A program made the translations under genes and the position numbers. The notes below the pieces were generated by a model that saw only the letters and a list, made by a program, of their open reading frames with translations, was not told the DNA's origin and did no database searches. 64,000 nucleotides of DNA, taken from positions 294,853 to 358,852 of the forward strand of contig NZ_NJIH01000009.1 of assembly GCF_002209565.1 (NCBI RefSeq), written 5' to 3'. Below are positions 53,399 to 61,326 of this stretch, in pieces (positions within the stretch are counted from its first letter, which is position 1; the number at the start of each line of letters is the position of its first letter). Source of the stretch: Candidimonas nitroreducens. Its GTDB lineage: Bacteria; Pseudomonadota; Gammaproteobacteria; Burkholderiales; Burkholderiaceae_B.

Positions 53399-54001
53399 AT
53401 GAACAAAAACCGTCTCGAGGCATTCAGCGATGGGGTGCTGGCCATTATTCTGACCGTCATGGTGCTGGAAATGAAGGTGCCGCACGGCGAGCAGTTCTCG
53501 GCGCTGCTGCCGGTGCTGCCGGTCTTCCTCAGCTACGTGCTCAGCTTCGTCTATCTGGGCATTTATTGGAACAACCACCACCACATGCTGCACCTGGCGG
53601 GCAAGGTCAGCGGCGGCATCTTGTGGGCCAATCTGCACTTGCTGTTCTGGCTGTCGCTGCTGCCGTTCACCACCGGCTGGATGGGCGAGAATCACTTCGC
53701 CGCCGCAGCCATGTGCCTGTACGGCGTGAACCTGCTGTGCTGCGCCATTGCCTACTTCATCCTGCAGCAGCGCATCATCGCCGCGCAGGGGCCGGGCTCG
53801 GTGCTGGCGCATGCCATAGGGCCCGACATCAAGGGCAAGCTCTCGCCTGTGCTGTACCTGCTGGGCATCGTGACGTCTTTCGTGTCGCCGTGGCTCTCGG
53901 GCGCTTTCTATGTCGTCACCGCCTGCATGTGGCTGGTGCCCGACCGGCGCGTAGAGCGCGAGGTCATGAAGCATGCGGGGCCGGGCGAGTCCGGCGCTTA
54001 A
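53399..54001 (+). CDS. TMEM175-family ion channel-like membrane protein
   Basis: 200 residues, with six hydrophobic segments (about 17-36, 41-59, 80-95, 107-127, 150-165 and 170-183 are visible). The family signature RLEAFSDGVLAI (R-x-x-x-F-S-D) is at residues 5-16. Bacterial TMEM175 proteins form potassium-permeable tetramers. It is followed 12 bases later by a DUF2007 gene. The WNNHHHMLHLAG loop has four histidines and could be regulatory. Confidence 0.83.
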   Translation: MNKNRLEAFSDGVLAIILTVMVLEMKVPHGEQFSALLPVLPVFLSYVLSFVYLGIYWNNHHHMLHLAGKVSGGILWANLHLLFWLSLLPFTTGWMGENHFAAAAMCLYGVNLLCCAIAYFILQQRIIAAQGPGSVLAHAIGPDIKGKLSPVLYLLGIVTSFVSPWLSGAFYVVTACMWLVPDRRVEREVMKHAGPGESGA

Positions 54002-54013
54002 TAGAGGTGCAGC

Positions 54014-54223
54014 ATGGTGCCCGTCTATACCCCCAAGTCCGAACCCGAGACCGCAGTGATCGTGGCGCTGATGGAAGCCTACGGCATTGCTTATTTCATG
54101 CAGGGCGGGGCCTTCGGTACCATGTACCCGGGGCCGGTTTCCAACAGCCTCAACGCCCGAACCCTGATGGTGGAAGACGATCAGGCCGAACTCGCGCGCG
54201 AGCTGCTCCGGCCCTTTTTGTAA
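54014..54223 (+). CDS. DUF2007-family small protein
   Basis: 69 residues with a ribosome site AGAGGTGCAGC before the ATG at 54014. The pattern VPVYTPKSEPETAVIVALMEAYGIAYFM and C-terminal NARTLMVEDDQAELARELL matches the GlnB-like ferredoxin-fold family DUF2007 of unknown function. It lies downstream of the TMEM175-like gene. Confidence 0.75.
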   Translation: MVPVYTPKSEPETAVIVALMEAYGIAYFMQGGAFGTMYPGPVSNSLNARTLMVEDDQAELARELLRPFL

Positions 54224-54310
54224 GGTGCCCGGCGGGCCTCTTCCCGAACTGGCCTATCAAACCGGCCTATCGAACCGGCGTATCGGGTCGCGGCCGCTGG
54301 CTCGGTCTTG

Positions 54311-54769
54311 CTACACGAAATCCAGCGGCAGGGCGGTGGTGTTCTTCAGCTCTTCCATGGCGAAGCTGGAGCTGACGTCCGACAGCCGGGTGTCCTTGAT
54401 GAGGCGCTTGTAGACCTGGTCGTAGGCCTGGATGTCGGGCACGACGATGCGCAGCAGGTAATCGACCTCGCCGCTCATGCGGTAGAACTCCACCACTTCG
54501 GGCATGTCGCGCACCACTTGGGAAAAGGCCTGCAGCCATTGCAGGTCGTGGTGGTTGGTCTTGACGGTGACGAACACAGTCATGCCCAGCTTGAGCTGGG
54601 CCGGATCGAGCAGGGCGACGCGCTTGCGAATGACCCCACGTTCTTCCAGATTCTGGATGCGTTTCCAGCATGCAGTGGTGGACAAATGCACCGCCTCGGC
54701 CATGGCTCCGACGGAAAGCGTTGCATCGTTCTGGAGTATGTCCAGAAGTTTTTTATCTGTTTTGTCCAT
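54311..54769 (-). CDS. Lrp/AsnC-family regulator
   Basis: 152 residues from the ATG at 54767-54769. The HTH is residues 5-60 (TDKKLLDILQNDATLSVGAMAEAVHLSTTACWKRIQNLEERG). The C-terminal RAM ligand domain (VPDIQAYDQVYKRLIKDTRLSDVSSSFAMEELKNTT) follows. It senses an amino acid and acts as an octamer or dodecamer. It is divergent from the DUF6356 gene, with 127 bases between. Its target is unknown. Confidence 0.87.
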   Translation of the reverse strand: MDKTDKKLLDILQNDATLSVGAMAEAVHLSTTACWKRIQNLEERGVIRKRVALLDPAQLKLGMTVFVTVKTNHHDLQWLQAFSQVVRDMPEVVEFYRMSGEVDYLLRIVVPDIQAYDQVYKRLIKDTRLSDVSSSFAMEELKNTTALPLDFV

Positions 54770-54895
54770 ATAGCTAAAAAATATTCTATGTATACCGGGA
54801 ATCTGGTGAAAAAGAAGAAGCACTTTCCGGGAATATAAGCCTACGATATCCACTTGTGAAGATGTCGGCATGAAACTCGCCGATGACAAGTCGAA

Positions 54896-55171
54896 ATGAA
54901 AAACTCAGATACTGCTCCAGCACGCCCGGAGGCCGCCATGTCCAGAACCGTTGCCAGCCTGTTCACCACGCATCCCGCCACAGTGGGTGAAACTTATTTG
55001 CAACACCTGCATTCGGCCACGAAGTTTTCGGTATTGATGTTTTGCGGCGCCGTGGCCTGCCTGGTGCATGCCGTGCTGCCTTTCGCTTTCGTGCGCACTG
55101 GCAGCTCGATGATCGAGCGTCTGCACCACATGATGATCACCGCCCGCGCGCGCCACGCCAACGGCGAGTAA
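54896..55171 (+). CDS. DUF6356-family small membrane protein
   Basis: 91 residues. The C-terminal part has FTTHPATVGETYLQHLHSATKFSVLMFCGAVACLVHAVLPFAF, one hydrophobic segment flanked by histidines, matching DUF6356. An inner ATG at 54938 (MSRTVASLFTTHPA) gives a 77-residue protein and is a better family match; I cannot decide the start. Function unknown. Confidence 0.65.
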   Translation: MKNSDTAPARPEAAMSRTVASLFTTHPATVGETYLQHLHSATKFSVLMFCGAVACLVHAVLPFAFVRTGSSMIERLHHMMITARARHANGE

Positions 55172-55192
55172 TACACCGCCGCCGCCACGGCT

Positions 55193-56572
55193 TCATGCAG
55201 GCTTGAATACCACCCTGGCCAGCAGCCCCCGGTGCCGGCGCCCGCCGTGCAGGCTGACGCTGCCGCCGCAGGCCCGCGCCGCTTCCTGGACGATGGCCAG
55301 CCCCAGGCCGGTGCCTTCCTGGTCGATAGCATTGCCGCGATTGAAGCGTTCGAACACCCGGGTGCGCAGTTCGGGCGGAATGCCGGGGCCGGTGTCCTCC
55401 ACTTCCAGTATGGTGATGCCTTCGCGCGCAAGCGCGACCGAGACCGTGACGGCTCCGCCGCGCGGCGTGTAGCGTATGGCGTTGTCCAGCAGGTTGAACA
55501 GCAGCGCCCGCAGCGCCGGGCGATGTGCCTGCAGCCGCGCCTGCACGTGCTGCGGCCCCACGCCCAGCTCGATGTCGCGGCCCGCCGCCAGAGGCGCCAG
55601 CTCCACCATCACTTCTTGCACCAGCGGGTCGAGTTCCACCGGCGTAGCCGGCACGGGCGAGCCGCGCAGGTTTTCGGCCTGCGACAGGCTCAGCAGCTGA
55701 TTGACGAGCTGGGTGATCTGCAACCGGCTCCGGCCCAGCGCCATCAGGATCTTCTTGAGTTCGGGCGTGCTGGCCAGGCCCGCCGCATAATGCAGCTGGG
55801 TGCTCAGCAGGGCCATGGGGGTGCGCAGCTGATGCGCCGCGTCTTCTATGAAGCGCCTGCGCGAATCGATCTGCCGTTGCAGGCGCGCGCCGTATTGGTT
55901 GATGGTTTCCACCACCGGGCGCAGCTCCAGCGGCAGGTCTTTCAGGCGGATGGGCCGCAAGTCGGTCTGATCGCGGTTCCACACCGCGCCGTGCAGGGCG
56001 GCCAGCGGCTTGAGTTCGTGGCGCAGTCCCAGCAGCATCAGCACCAGCACCAGCACCAGCATGCCGGTCTCGCGCAAGGCGCTGGGCCACCACAGGGCGT
56101 GGGTCTCGGCGGCGAGCTGTTCCTGGGTCTGGGCTACGGTGATGATCACCCGTGTGGATTTGCCGGTATCGAAGAAGTCGCGCGCCATGCTGTAGGCGCG
56201 CAGCTCGCGGCCCTGGTACAGCATGTCCTGGTAGGCCTCCATGTGGCCGCGGGCCGGCTTGAAGTCGACGGGCAGGTCGGGCCAGCCCGCCAGCAACTGG
56301 CCTGCTGCGGTCGACACCGAGAAAAAAACCTGGTCGTGATGCGAGGAGGCGAAGACCTCGAGCGCCACCGGCGGCACCGGCGCGGCCAGCGTATGGCGTC
56401 CGGTCCACTGGATCTGGCCGGCAATGATCAGTGCCGAAGTCCACAGGCGGTGATCCTGCCGCGCCTGGGCATTGTGCAGGCTGTCCAGGTAAGCGAACCA
56501 GATGCTCAGCGACAGCGCCACCGCCAGCGGCAGCAGCACCCACAGCGCCAGGCGCACGCGCAGGCTGTTCAT
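55193..56572 (-). CDS. Sensor histidine kinase, TctE-like
   Basis: 459 residues from the ATG at 56570-56572, whose ATGA overlaps the regulator stop. Two membrane segments (about 10-30 and 169-185) enclose a periplasmic domain of the TctE/2CSK_N kind. The H-box RRRFIEDAAHQLRTPMALL contains His247; the ATPase G boxes follow (ILEVEDTGPGIPPEL, GTGLGLAIVQEAARACGG). It phosphorylates the regulator encoded upstream. In Salmonella and other bacteria TctE detects tricarboxylates; here the neighbour is a different ABC importer, so the signal is uncertain. Confidence 0.88.
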   Translation of the reverse strand: MNSLRVRLALWVLLPLAVALSLSIWFAYLDSLHNAQARQDHRLWTSALIIAGQIQWTGRHTLAAPVPPVALEVFASSHHDQVFFSVSTAAGQLLAGWPDLPVDFKPARGHMEAYQDMLYQGRELRAYSMARDFFDTGKSTRVIITVAQTQEQLAAETHALWWPSALRETGMLVLVLVLMLLGLRHELKPLAALHGAVWNRDQTDLRPIRLKDLPLELRPVVETINQYGARLQRQIDSRRRFIEDAAHQLRTPMALLSTQLHYAAGLASTPELKKILMALGRSRLQITQLVNQLLSLSQAENLRGSPVPATPVELDPLVQEVMVELAPLAAGRDIELGVGPQHVQARLQAHRPALRALLFNLLDNAIRYTPRGGAVTVSVALAREGITILEVEDTGPGIPPELRTRVFERFNRGNAIDQEGTGLGLAIVQEAARACGGSVSLHGGRRHRGLLARVVFKPA

Positions 56573-57243
56573 GAGGCCTGGCGCGGGGTCAGCAGGTAGC
56601 CCAGGCCGCGCAGCGTGACGATGGCGGCCTGGGACGATTCCAGCTTGCGGCGCAGCCGGTGCACATAGATTTCCAGCGCGTCTTCGCTGGCCTCGGCCCC
56701 CAGGCCGAAGACGCTTTGCATCAGGCTGGCCTTGCTCATGGTCTTGCCCTGGTTCAGCAGCAGCGCTTCCAGCAGGCTGTGCTCGCGCGGCGGCAGCGTG
56801 AGCGGCCGGCCGCTTAGCTGGAACTGGCGTGTGTTGGTGTCGTAGTTCAGGTCGGCGCAGCCGAGCGTGGGCGTGGCGCTGCCGCTGTGGCGGCGGATCA
56901 GCGCCTTGATGCGCGCCACCAGCTCGCGCACCTCGAAGGGCTTGACCATATAGTCGTCGGCCCCGGTTTCCAGGCATTCCACCTTCATGTCCAGCGAGTC
57001 GCTGGCGGTCAGCACCATCACCGGGGTCTGGTTTTGCTGGCGCCGCAGCCGCCGCAGCACGCTTTGGCCGCTGGCATTGGGCAGCTTCAGATCCAGCAGC
57101 ACCGCATCGTAGTGTTCGCCGGCCAGCAGCGCGTTGGCCATTTCCGCGTCGTGTACGCAGTCCACCTGGAAGGCTTCTTCCTGCAGCACGGCGCACAGCC
57201 ATCTGGACAGTTCCTGGTTGTCTTCGACGAGCAGTAGTCTCAT
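56569..57243 (-). CDS. OmpR-family response regulator, TctD-like
   Basis: 224 residues. The receiver has Asp51 as phosphoryl acceptor (VLLDLKLP), Thr79 and Lys101 (VKPFE). The winged HTH ends with EDALEIYVHRLRRKLE. The MRLLLVEDNQELSRWL start is typical of the TctD/QseB group. It lies upstream of the kinase with a 4-base overlap and is divergent from the ABC importer, which it likely controls across a 301-base spacer. Confidence 0.9.
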   Translation of the reverse strand: MRLLLVEDNQELSRWLCAVLQEEAFQVDCVHDAEMANALLAGEHYDAVLLDLKLPNASGQSVLRRLRRQQNQTPVMVLTASDSLDMKVECLETGADDYMVKPFEVRELVARIKALIRRHSGSATPTLGCADLNYDTNTRQFQLSGRPLTLPPREHSLLEALLLNQGKTMSKASLMQSVFGLGAEASEDALEIYVHRLRRKLESSQAAIVTLRGLGYLLTPRQAS

Positions 57244-57544
57244 GGAGGATAGGGGGAAGGGGAGGGGTACCGGGCCGGCGCCGCGCTGCGGCTGCGGCGC
57301 GCGCCGGCATGGCGCATGCAGGCAGTATTCGCGCGCGGGCTGAATATAACCTTAAAAATCGGCCTGGGCCGCCGCGCTAAAAGACCGATTCGAGCCCTGT
57401 CGGGGGTTATCACCTATGTTTTCGGGCGGCCGGCGAAAGCTCGATGAAAGTCGCGCTGTCTAGCATGGAGTCCGTGGCATGAGCGCAGCGCCAGCGGCCC
57501 ACGCCAGGCTATAGAACCAACCGGAATTCAATCAGGAGACCCTT
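57244..57544. other. Divergent control region
   Basis: 301 bases between the response regulator and the ABC importer, with an AT-rich pocket at 57340-57360 containing TATAAC. The promoters of both units must lie here; I see no clear operator. Confidence 0.4.
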
Positions 57545-58555
57545 ATGTCCCGTATTGCCCGCATCTTCAAATACACCGCCGTCGCCTCCGCGCTGGCGGC
57601 CTGCGCTTTGGGCTCGGCCCAGGCCAGCGAAAAAATCACGCTCATGGTGGGCGGCATCAGCAAGATCATCTATCTGCCGGCCAAGCTCACCGAGAACCTG
57701 GGCTACTTCAAGGACGAGGGCTTGAATGTGCAGTTGCTGTCGGAACCGGCCGGCGTGAACGCCGAGAACGAGATGCTGGCCGGCGCGGTGCAGGGCGTGG
57801 TGGGCTTCTACGACCACTCGATCGACTTGCAGGCCAAGGGCAAGGAAGTGGAATCGGTGGTGCAGTTCTGCCAGGTGCCAGCCGAAGTCGAGATCGTTTC
57901 GGCCAAGCAGGCCGGCAAGATCAAGAGCGTCGCCGACTTCAAGGGCAAGACGCTGGGCGTGACCGGCCTGGGCTCGTCCACCGACTTCCTGACCCAGTAC
58001 ATGGCTTACAAGGCCGGCCTGAAGCATGGCGAGTATTCGATACTGCCGGTGGGCGGCGGCAATACCTTCATCGCCGCCATCCAGCAGAACCGCATCGACG
58101 CCGGCATCACCGCCGATCCGACCGCCACCCAGCTGGTGGCCAGCGGCCAGGGCCAGGTGCTGGTCGACATGCGCGACCCGGCGGCTACCGCCAAGGTGCT
58201 GGGCGGCCTGTATCCGGCCTCCAGCCTGTACATGCCCAATGCCTGGGTCGACAGCCACAAGGCCGAGGTGCAGAAGCTGGCCAATGCCTTCGTCAAGACC
58301 CTGAAGTTCATCCACACGCACACGGCCGAGCAGATCGCCGACAAGATGCCCAAGGACTACTACGGCGGCAACAAGGACTTGTACGTCAAGGCCCTGAAGG
58401 CCTCGCTGCCGGCCTTCACCGCCGACGGCCGCATGCCCAAGGGCGGCCCCGAGACGGTGCTGCAGGTGCTGGCGACCTTCAAGCCGCAGGTCAAGGCGGC
58501 GCACATCGATCTGTCCAAGACCTACACCACGGCCTTCGTGGACGCCGCCAAATAA
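57545..58555 (+). CDS. ABC substrate-binding protein, NMT1/THI5 (nitrate/sulfonate/taurine) type
   Basis: 336 residues. AGGAG precedes the ATG. The signal peptide ends near GSAQAS. The mature domain starts KITLMVGGISKIIYLPAKLTENLGYFKDEGL, with the GVTGLGSSTDFLTQYMAYKAGL region of the family. It binds an anion, aromatic sulfonate or thiamine precursor. It begins the three-gene operon with ATPase (58640) and permease (59433). Confidence 0.9.
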   Translation: MSRIARIFKYTAVASALAACALGSAQASEKITLMVGGISKIIYLPAKLTENLGYFKDEGLNVQLLSEPAGVNAENEMLAGAVQGVVGFYDHSIDLQAKGKEVESVVQFCQVPAEVEIVSAKQAGKIKSVADFKGKTLGVTGLGSSTDFLTQYMAYKAGLKHGEYSILPVGGGNTFIAAIQQNRIDAGITADPTATQLVASGQGQVLVDMRDPAATAKVLGGLYPASSLYMPNAWVDSHKAEVQKLANAFVKTLKFIHTHTAEQIADKMPKDYYGGNKDLYVKALKASLPAFTADGRMPKGGPETVLQVLATFKPQVKAAHIDLSKTYTTAFVDAAK

Positions 58556-58639
58556 GCGTGGCGGCAGCGGCGCAGGCCGGCCGCGCGAGCCGGCTTGCGC
58601 CATTCTATTTCTTATCTTCATCGCACCGCAAAGAGAATC

Positions 58640-59428
58640 ATGTCAGACCCATCAACACCCGCCATTGAAATGGAGCACGTCACTTGCCGTTTCATTTCCG
58701 CTGACGGCAAGGCCACGATAGCCCTGCAGGACTTCAGCATGAGCGTTGCGCGCGGCGAGTTCTGCGCCATCGTCGGGCCCACTGGCTGCGGCAAGTCGAC
58801 CACGCTCAGCCTGATCACCGGCCTGCTCAAGCCCACCACCGGCCGGGTGCGCGTGATGGGCCAGCCGGTCGACGGCATCGATCCGCGCATCGGCTTCGTG
58901 TTCCAGACGGACGCCATCTTCCCTTGGCGCAACGTCATCGACAACGTGGCCGCCGGCCCGATGTTCCGCGGCCAGAAGCCGGCCAAGGCCAAGGAACTGG
59001 CGCGCGAATGGCTGCGCCGCGTCGGCCTGGCGGGTTTCGAGATGCACTATCCGCACCAATTGTCGGGCGGCATGCGCAAGCGCGTGTCGCTGGCGCAGAC
59101 CTTCGTCAACAGCCCCGAAATCCTGCTCATGGACGAACCCTTCAGCGCGCTCGACATGCAGACGCGCACCGTCATGCAGGACGAGCTGCTGCAGCTGTGG
59201 GCCGCCAGCGGCGGCTCGGTGGTGTTCGTCACGCACGATCTCGAAGAAGCGATCGCCCTGGCCGACAAGGTCATCGTGCTGTCGGCGCGTCCGGCCACCG
59301 TCAAGCAGATCTATGACATCGAGCTGGCGCGCCCGCGCGTCATGTCCGAGATCCGCTACGAAGACAAGTTCATCAGTTATGCGCGCGAGATCTGGGACGA
59401 TCTGCGCGCCGAAGTAAAAATCGGTTAA
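58640..59428 (+). CDS. ABC ATP-binding protein of the same importer
   Basis: 262 residues from the ATG at 58640. Walker A is residues 46-53 (GPTGCGKST), signature LSGGMRKR from 141 and Walker B ILLMDEPF near 165; the RVSLAQTFVN and HDLEEAIALADK motifs are present. It powers the nitrate/sulfonate-type importer together with the permease encoded four bases downstream. Confidence 0.93.
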   Translation: MSDPSTPAIEMEHVTCRFISADGKATIALQDFSMSVARGEFCAIVGPTGCGKSTTLSLITGLLKPTTGRVRVMGQPVDGIDPRIGFVFQTDAIFPWRNVIDNVAAGPMFRGQKPAKAKELAREWLRRVGLAGFEMHYPHQLSGGMRKRVSLAQTFVNSPEILLMDEPFSALDMQTRTVMQDELLQLWAASGGSVVFVTHDLEEAIALADKVIVLSARPATVKQIYDIELARPRVMSEIRYEDKFISYAREIWDDLRAEVKIG

Positions 59429-59432
59429 GAGA

Positions 59433-60326
59433 ATGAACACCATGAACATTCAAGTCCAGGCGCAAGACGCCGACAGCCTGCGCGCCCATGCCGTGAAGAA
59501 CACCCTGCAGCAGGCCGAGGCCGAGGCGCAGCGCCTGATCCGCAGGCGCCGCAACCTGATCGTCTTCTGGCGCGTCGCCATACTGGTACTGGTGCTGGCC
59601 GGCTGGGAAATTTCCGCCACGCTGCACTGGATCGATCCGTTCTTCTATTCCAAACCCTCGCTGATCGCCAAGCAGATCTACGACTGGAGCATGGAAGGCA
59701 CCTCGCAGGGGCCGCTCTGGCTGCAGGTGGCGGTGACGCTAGAAGAAACCCTGATCGGCTTTTTCATAGGCGGCATAGGCGGCATCGTCTGCGGCATCCT
59801 GCTCGGGCGCAACAAGTTCCTGGCCGACATTTTCAGCATCTATATCAAGATCGCCAACTCGATTCCGCGCGTGGTGCTCGGCTCGGTGTTCGTCATTGCG
59901 CTGGGCCTGGGCATGGCCTCGAAAGTGGCGCTGGCGGTGGTGATGGTGTTCTTCGTGGTGTTCGGCAATGCCTTCCAGGGCGTGCGCGAGGCCGACCGCT
60001 ATATGATCGCCAACGCGCAGATCCTGGGCGCCTCGCCGCGCCAGGTGACCACGCAGGTCGTCATCCCTTCGGCGCTCAGCTGGATCCTGGCCAGCCTGCA
60101 CGTCAGCTTCGGCTTCGCGCTGGTCGGCGCCGTGGTAGGCGAGTTCCTGGGGGCCCGTGTGGGCATCGGCCTGTTGATCGCCACCGCGCAGGGCGCGTTC
60201 AACGCCAGCGGCGTGTTCGCCGCCATGATCGTGCTGGCGGTGGTGGCCCTGATCGCCGAATACATCCTGACGCTCATCGAGAGCTGGCTGCTGAAATGGC
60301 GGCCGGCACAGTTCGAGAACGCCTGA
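59433..60326 (+). CDS. ABC permease of the same importer
   Basis: 297 residues, six membrane helices; the first 36 residues are a cytoplasmic, glutamine- and charge-rich extension not usual in SsuC/TauC. The EAA loop EADRYMIANAQILGASPRQVTTQVVIPSAL contains the ATPase contact. The operon is otherwise typical, ending at a hairpin 60334-60363 and a terminator 60400-60441. Confidence 0.92.
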   Translation: MNTMNIQVQAQDADSLRAHAVKNTLQQAEAEAQRLIRRRRNLIVFWRVAILVLVLAGWEISATLHWIDPFFYSKPSLIAKQIYDWSMEGTSQGPLWLQVAVTLEETLIGFFIGGIGGIVCGILLGRNKFLADIFSIYIKIANSIPRVVLGSVFVIALGLGMASKVALAVVMVFFVVFGNAFQGVREADRYMIANAQILGASPRQVTTQVVIPSALSWILASLHVSFGFALVGAVVGEFLGARVGIGLLIATAQGAFNASGVFAAMIVLAVVALIAEYILTLIESWLLKWRPAQFENA

Positions 60327-60333
60327 GCGCGAG

Positions 60334-60363
60334 CGGGCGGGCGGCGAGTGTGCCGCCCGCCCG
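60334..60363 (+). terminator. Strong GC hairpin after the ABC permease
   Basis: CGGGCGGGCGGC and GCCGCCCGCCCG form a 12-base perfect stem with a 6-base loop (GAGTGT), starting 7 bases after the permease stop. No T tract follows, so it may serve as a partial terminator or 3' stabiliser ahead of the true terminator at 60400. Confidence 0.6.
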
Positions 60364-60399
60364 GCAGTCATTGCAAGCGGGCCTGTGTGTGAACCTGTG

Positions 60400-60441
60400 C
60401 CCCAAAAGCTGGACGTTGATCCACGCTTTTGGGGTGTTTTT
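60400..60441 (+). terminator. Rho-independent terminator of the ABC importer operon
   Basis: CCCCAAAAGC pairs with GCTTTTGGGG across 15 bases, with an inner TGGA/TCCA extension, followed by TGTTTTT. The stem plus U-tract is the standard design. The upstream side also resembles an IS3-family end (TGAACC...CCCCAAAAGCTGGAC), so a decayed insertion-sequence origin cannot be excluded. Confidence 0.7.
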
Positions 60442-60444
60442 ACT

Positions 60445-60475
60445 TATGCAGGCCCCGTTTTATGCAGGCCCCGTT
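60445..60475. repeat. Tandem repeat of a 15-base unit
   Basis: TATGCAGGCCCCGTT occurs at 60445-60459 and 60461-60475, one base apart. It follows the terminator. No function is evident; it may be replication slippage. Confidence 0.55.
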
Positions 60476-60484
60476 CATTGGCGT

Positions 60485-60531
60485 GCGTCCGGCGCCGTGT
60501 GCTTCCTGCTTGGCAAGCGTCCGGCGCCGTG
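60485..60531. repeat. Direct repeat of a 15-base unit
   Basis: GCGTCCGGCGCCGTG occurs at 60485-60499 and 60517-60531, 32 bases start to start. It contains the palindrome CCGGCGCCG-like core. No function can be named. Confidence 0.5.
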
Positions 60532-61326
60532 ATGACCATCGCCCCATGATCGCTTCCCCCTTCGTCGATAGCCCGGAGTCAGCGGGCGGCAGGCTCTCCC
60601 CCGCCTGACTGTACTGCATGCGGCCATGGCCGCCCGACGGGGGCAGCCGCCGAATACTTCACGGATCGGCCCGATCGCGGCTCTGCCGCGCACAAGTGCA
60701 TGGCATTCCGGCAAGTGTCGACAGCGCAGCATTCGCCGCCTCGGCTGAAGTCCTGCCTAGTGTCAGCGGCAGCCCCGAACCGCCCCATCGAGGCGGTCTC
60801 TTGCGGCGCCTCCCTCATTGCCGGAAAGCCCGAGCCGACCCATTTCTGCAGGAAACGAATCCGCAGCAACATCTGCGGGCATGTGGCCGACGGTTCCGCG
60901 AGCGGGCTTTTGCTGTATTGCCGTTTTGGGCATTCCAGCAAAGGGTTTTGACTGAATTTAAAAAGTCATTTCTAAAATTTACAAATAGAATCAATGCCGC
61001 TATTGAGGTTCGGAGTGCCGCTCGAGAGTGCGGAAATTTTAGATTTAAAGCTGCTATTTCACTGAAATTCATCAATAAAAGTCTTTCAGACGCCTGTATT
61101 TGATCTGAGCTTTCCATTTATAAATTTGGCGCTTTTCAACTGAATTTTAACTTTTGTAACGTAACCCATTTCAAGGAGAGGGTGCCGTAAGGGGCCAGGC
61201 AGTGTAAATCGATGGAGTGATGGCGTTTGCAGTCAATGCGCTGACCGGAATGGTTTGGCAGCTTGACGGGACGCGCTCTCTGGGAATCTGCTGGTCGCCC
61301 CCATGGCGGCATCCGCGTAAAAAGGC

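Larger units (their letters stand above)
60327..61326. other. Non-coding region between ABC importer and autotransporter
   Basis: 1000 bases. It contains two hairpins, two short direct repeats and, from about 60945 to 61175, an AT-rich stretch unlike its surroundings. An AAGGAG box near 61172 is followed only by a two-codon frame. Open frames of 78 to 161 codons exist but resemble no family and have no ribosome sites. The AT-rich stretch probably holds the autotransporter promoter or was acquired. Confidence 0.45.

Noticed and set aside
60445..60531. A possible CRISPR-like array
   Set aside because: There are only two copies of each unit, with spacing of 1 and 17 bases and no cas genes.
60618..61103. 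A 161-codon plus-strand frame before the autotransporter
   Set aside because: It has no ribosome site and no recognisable content, and crosses from GC-rich to AT-rich DNA with abrupt change in amino acid use.
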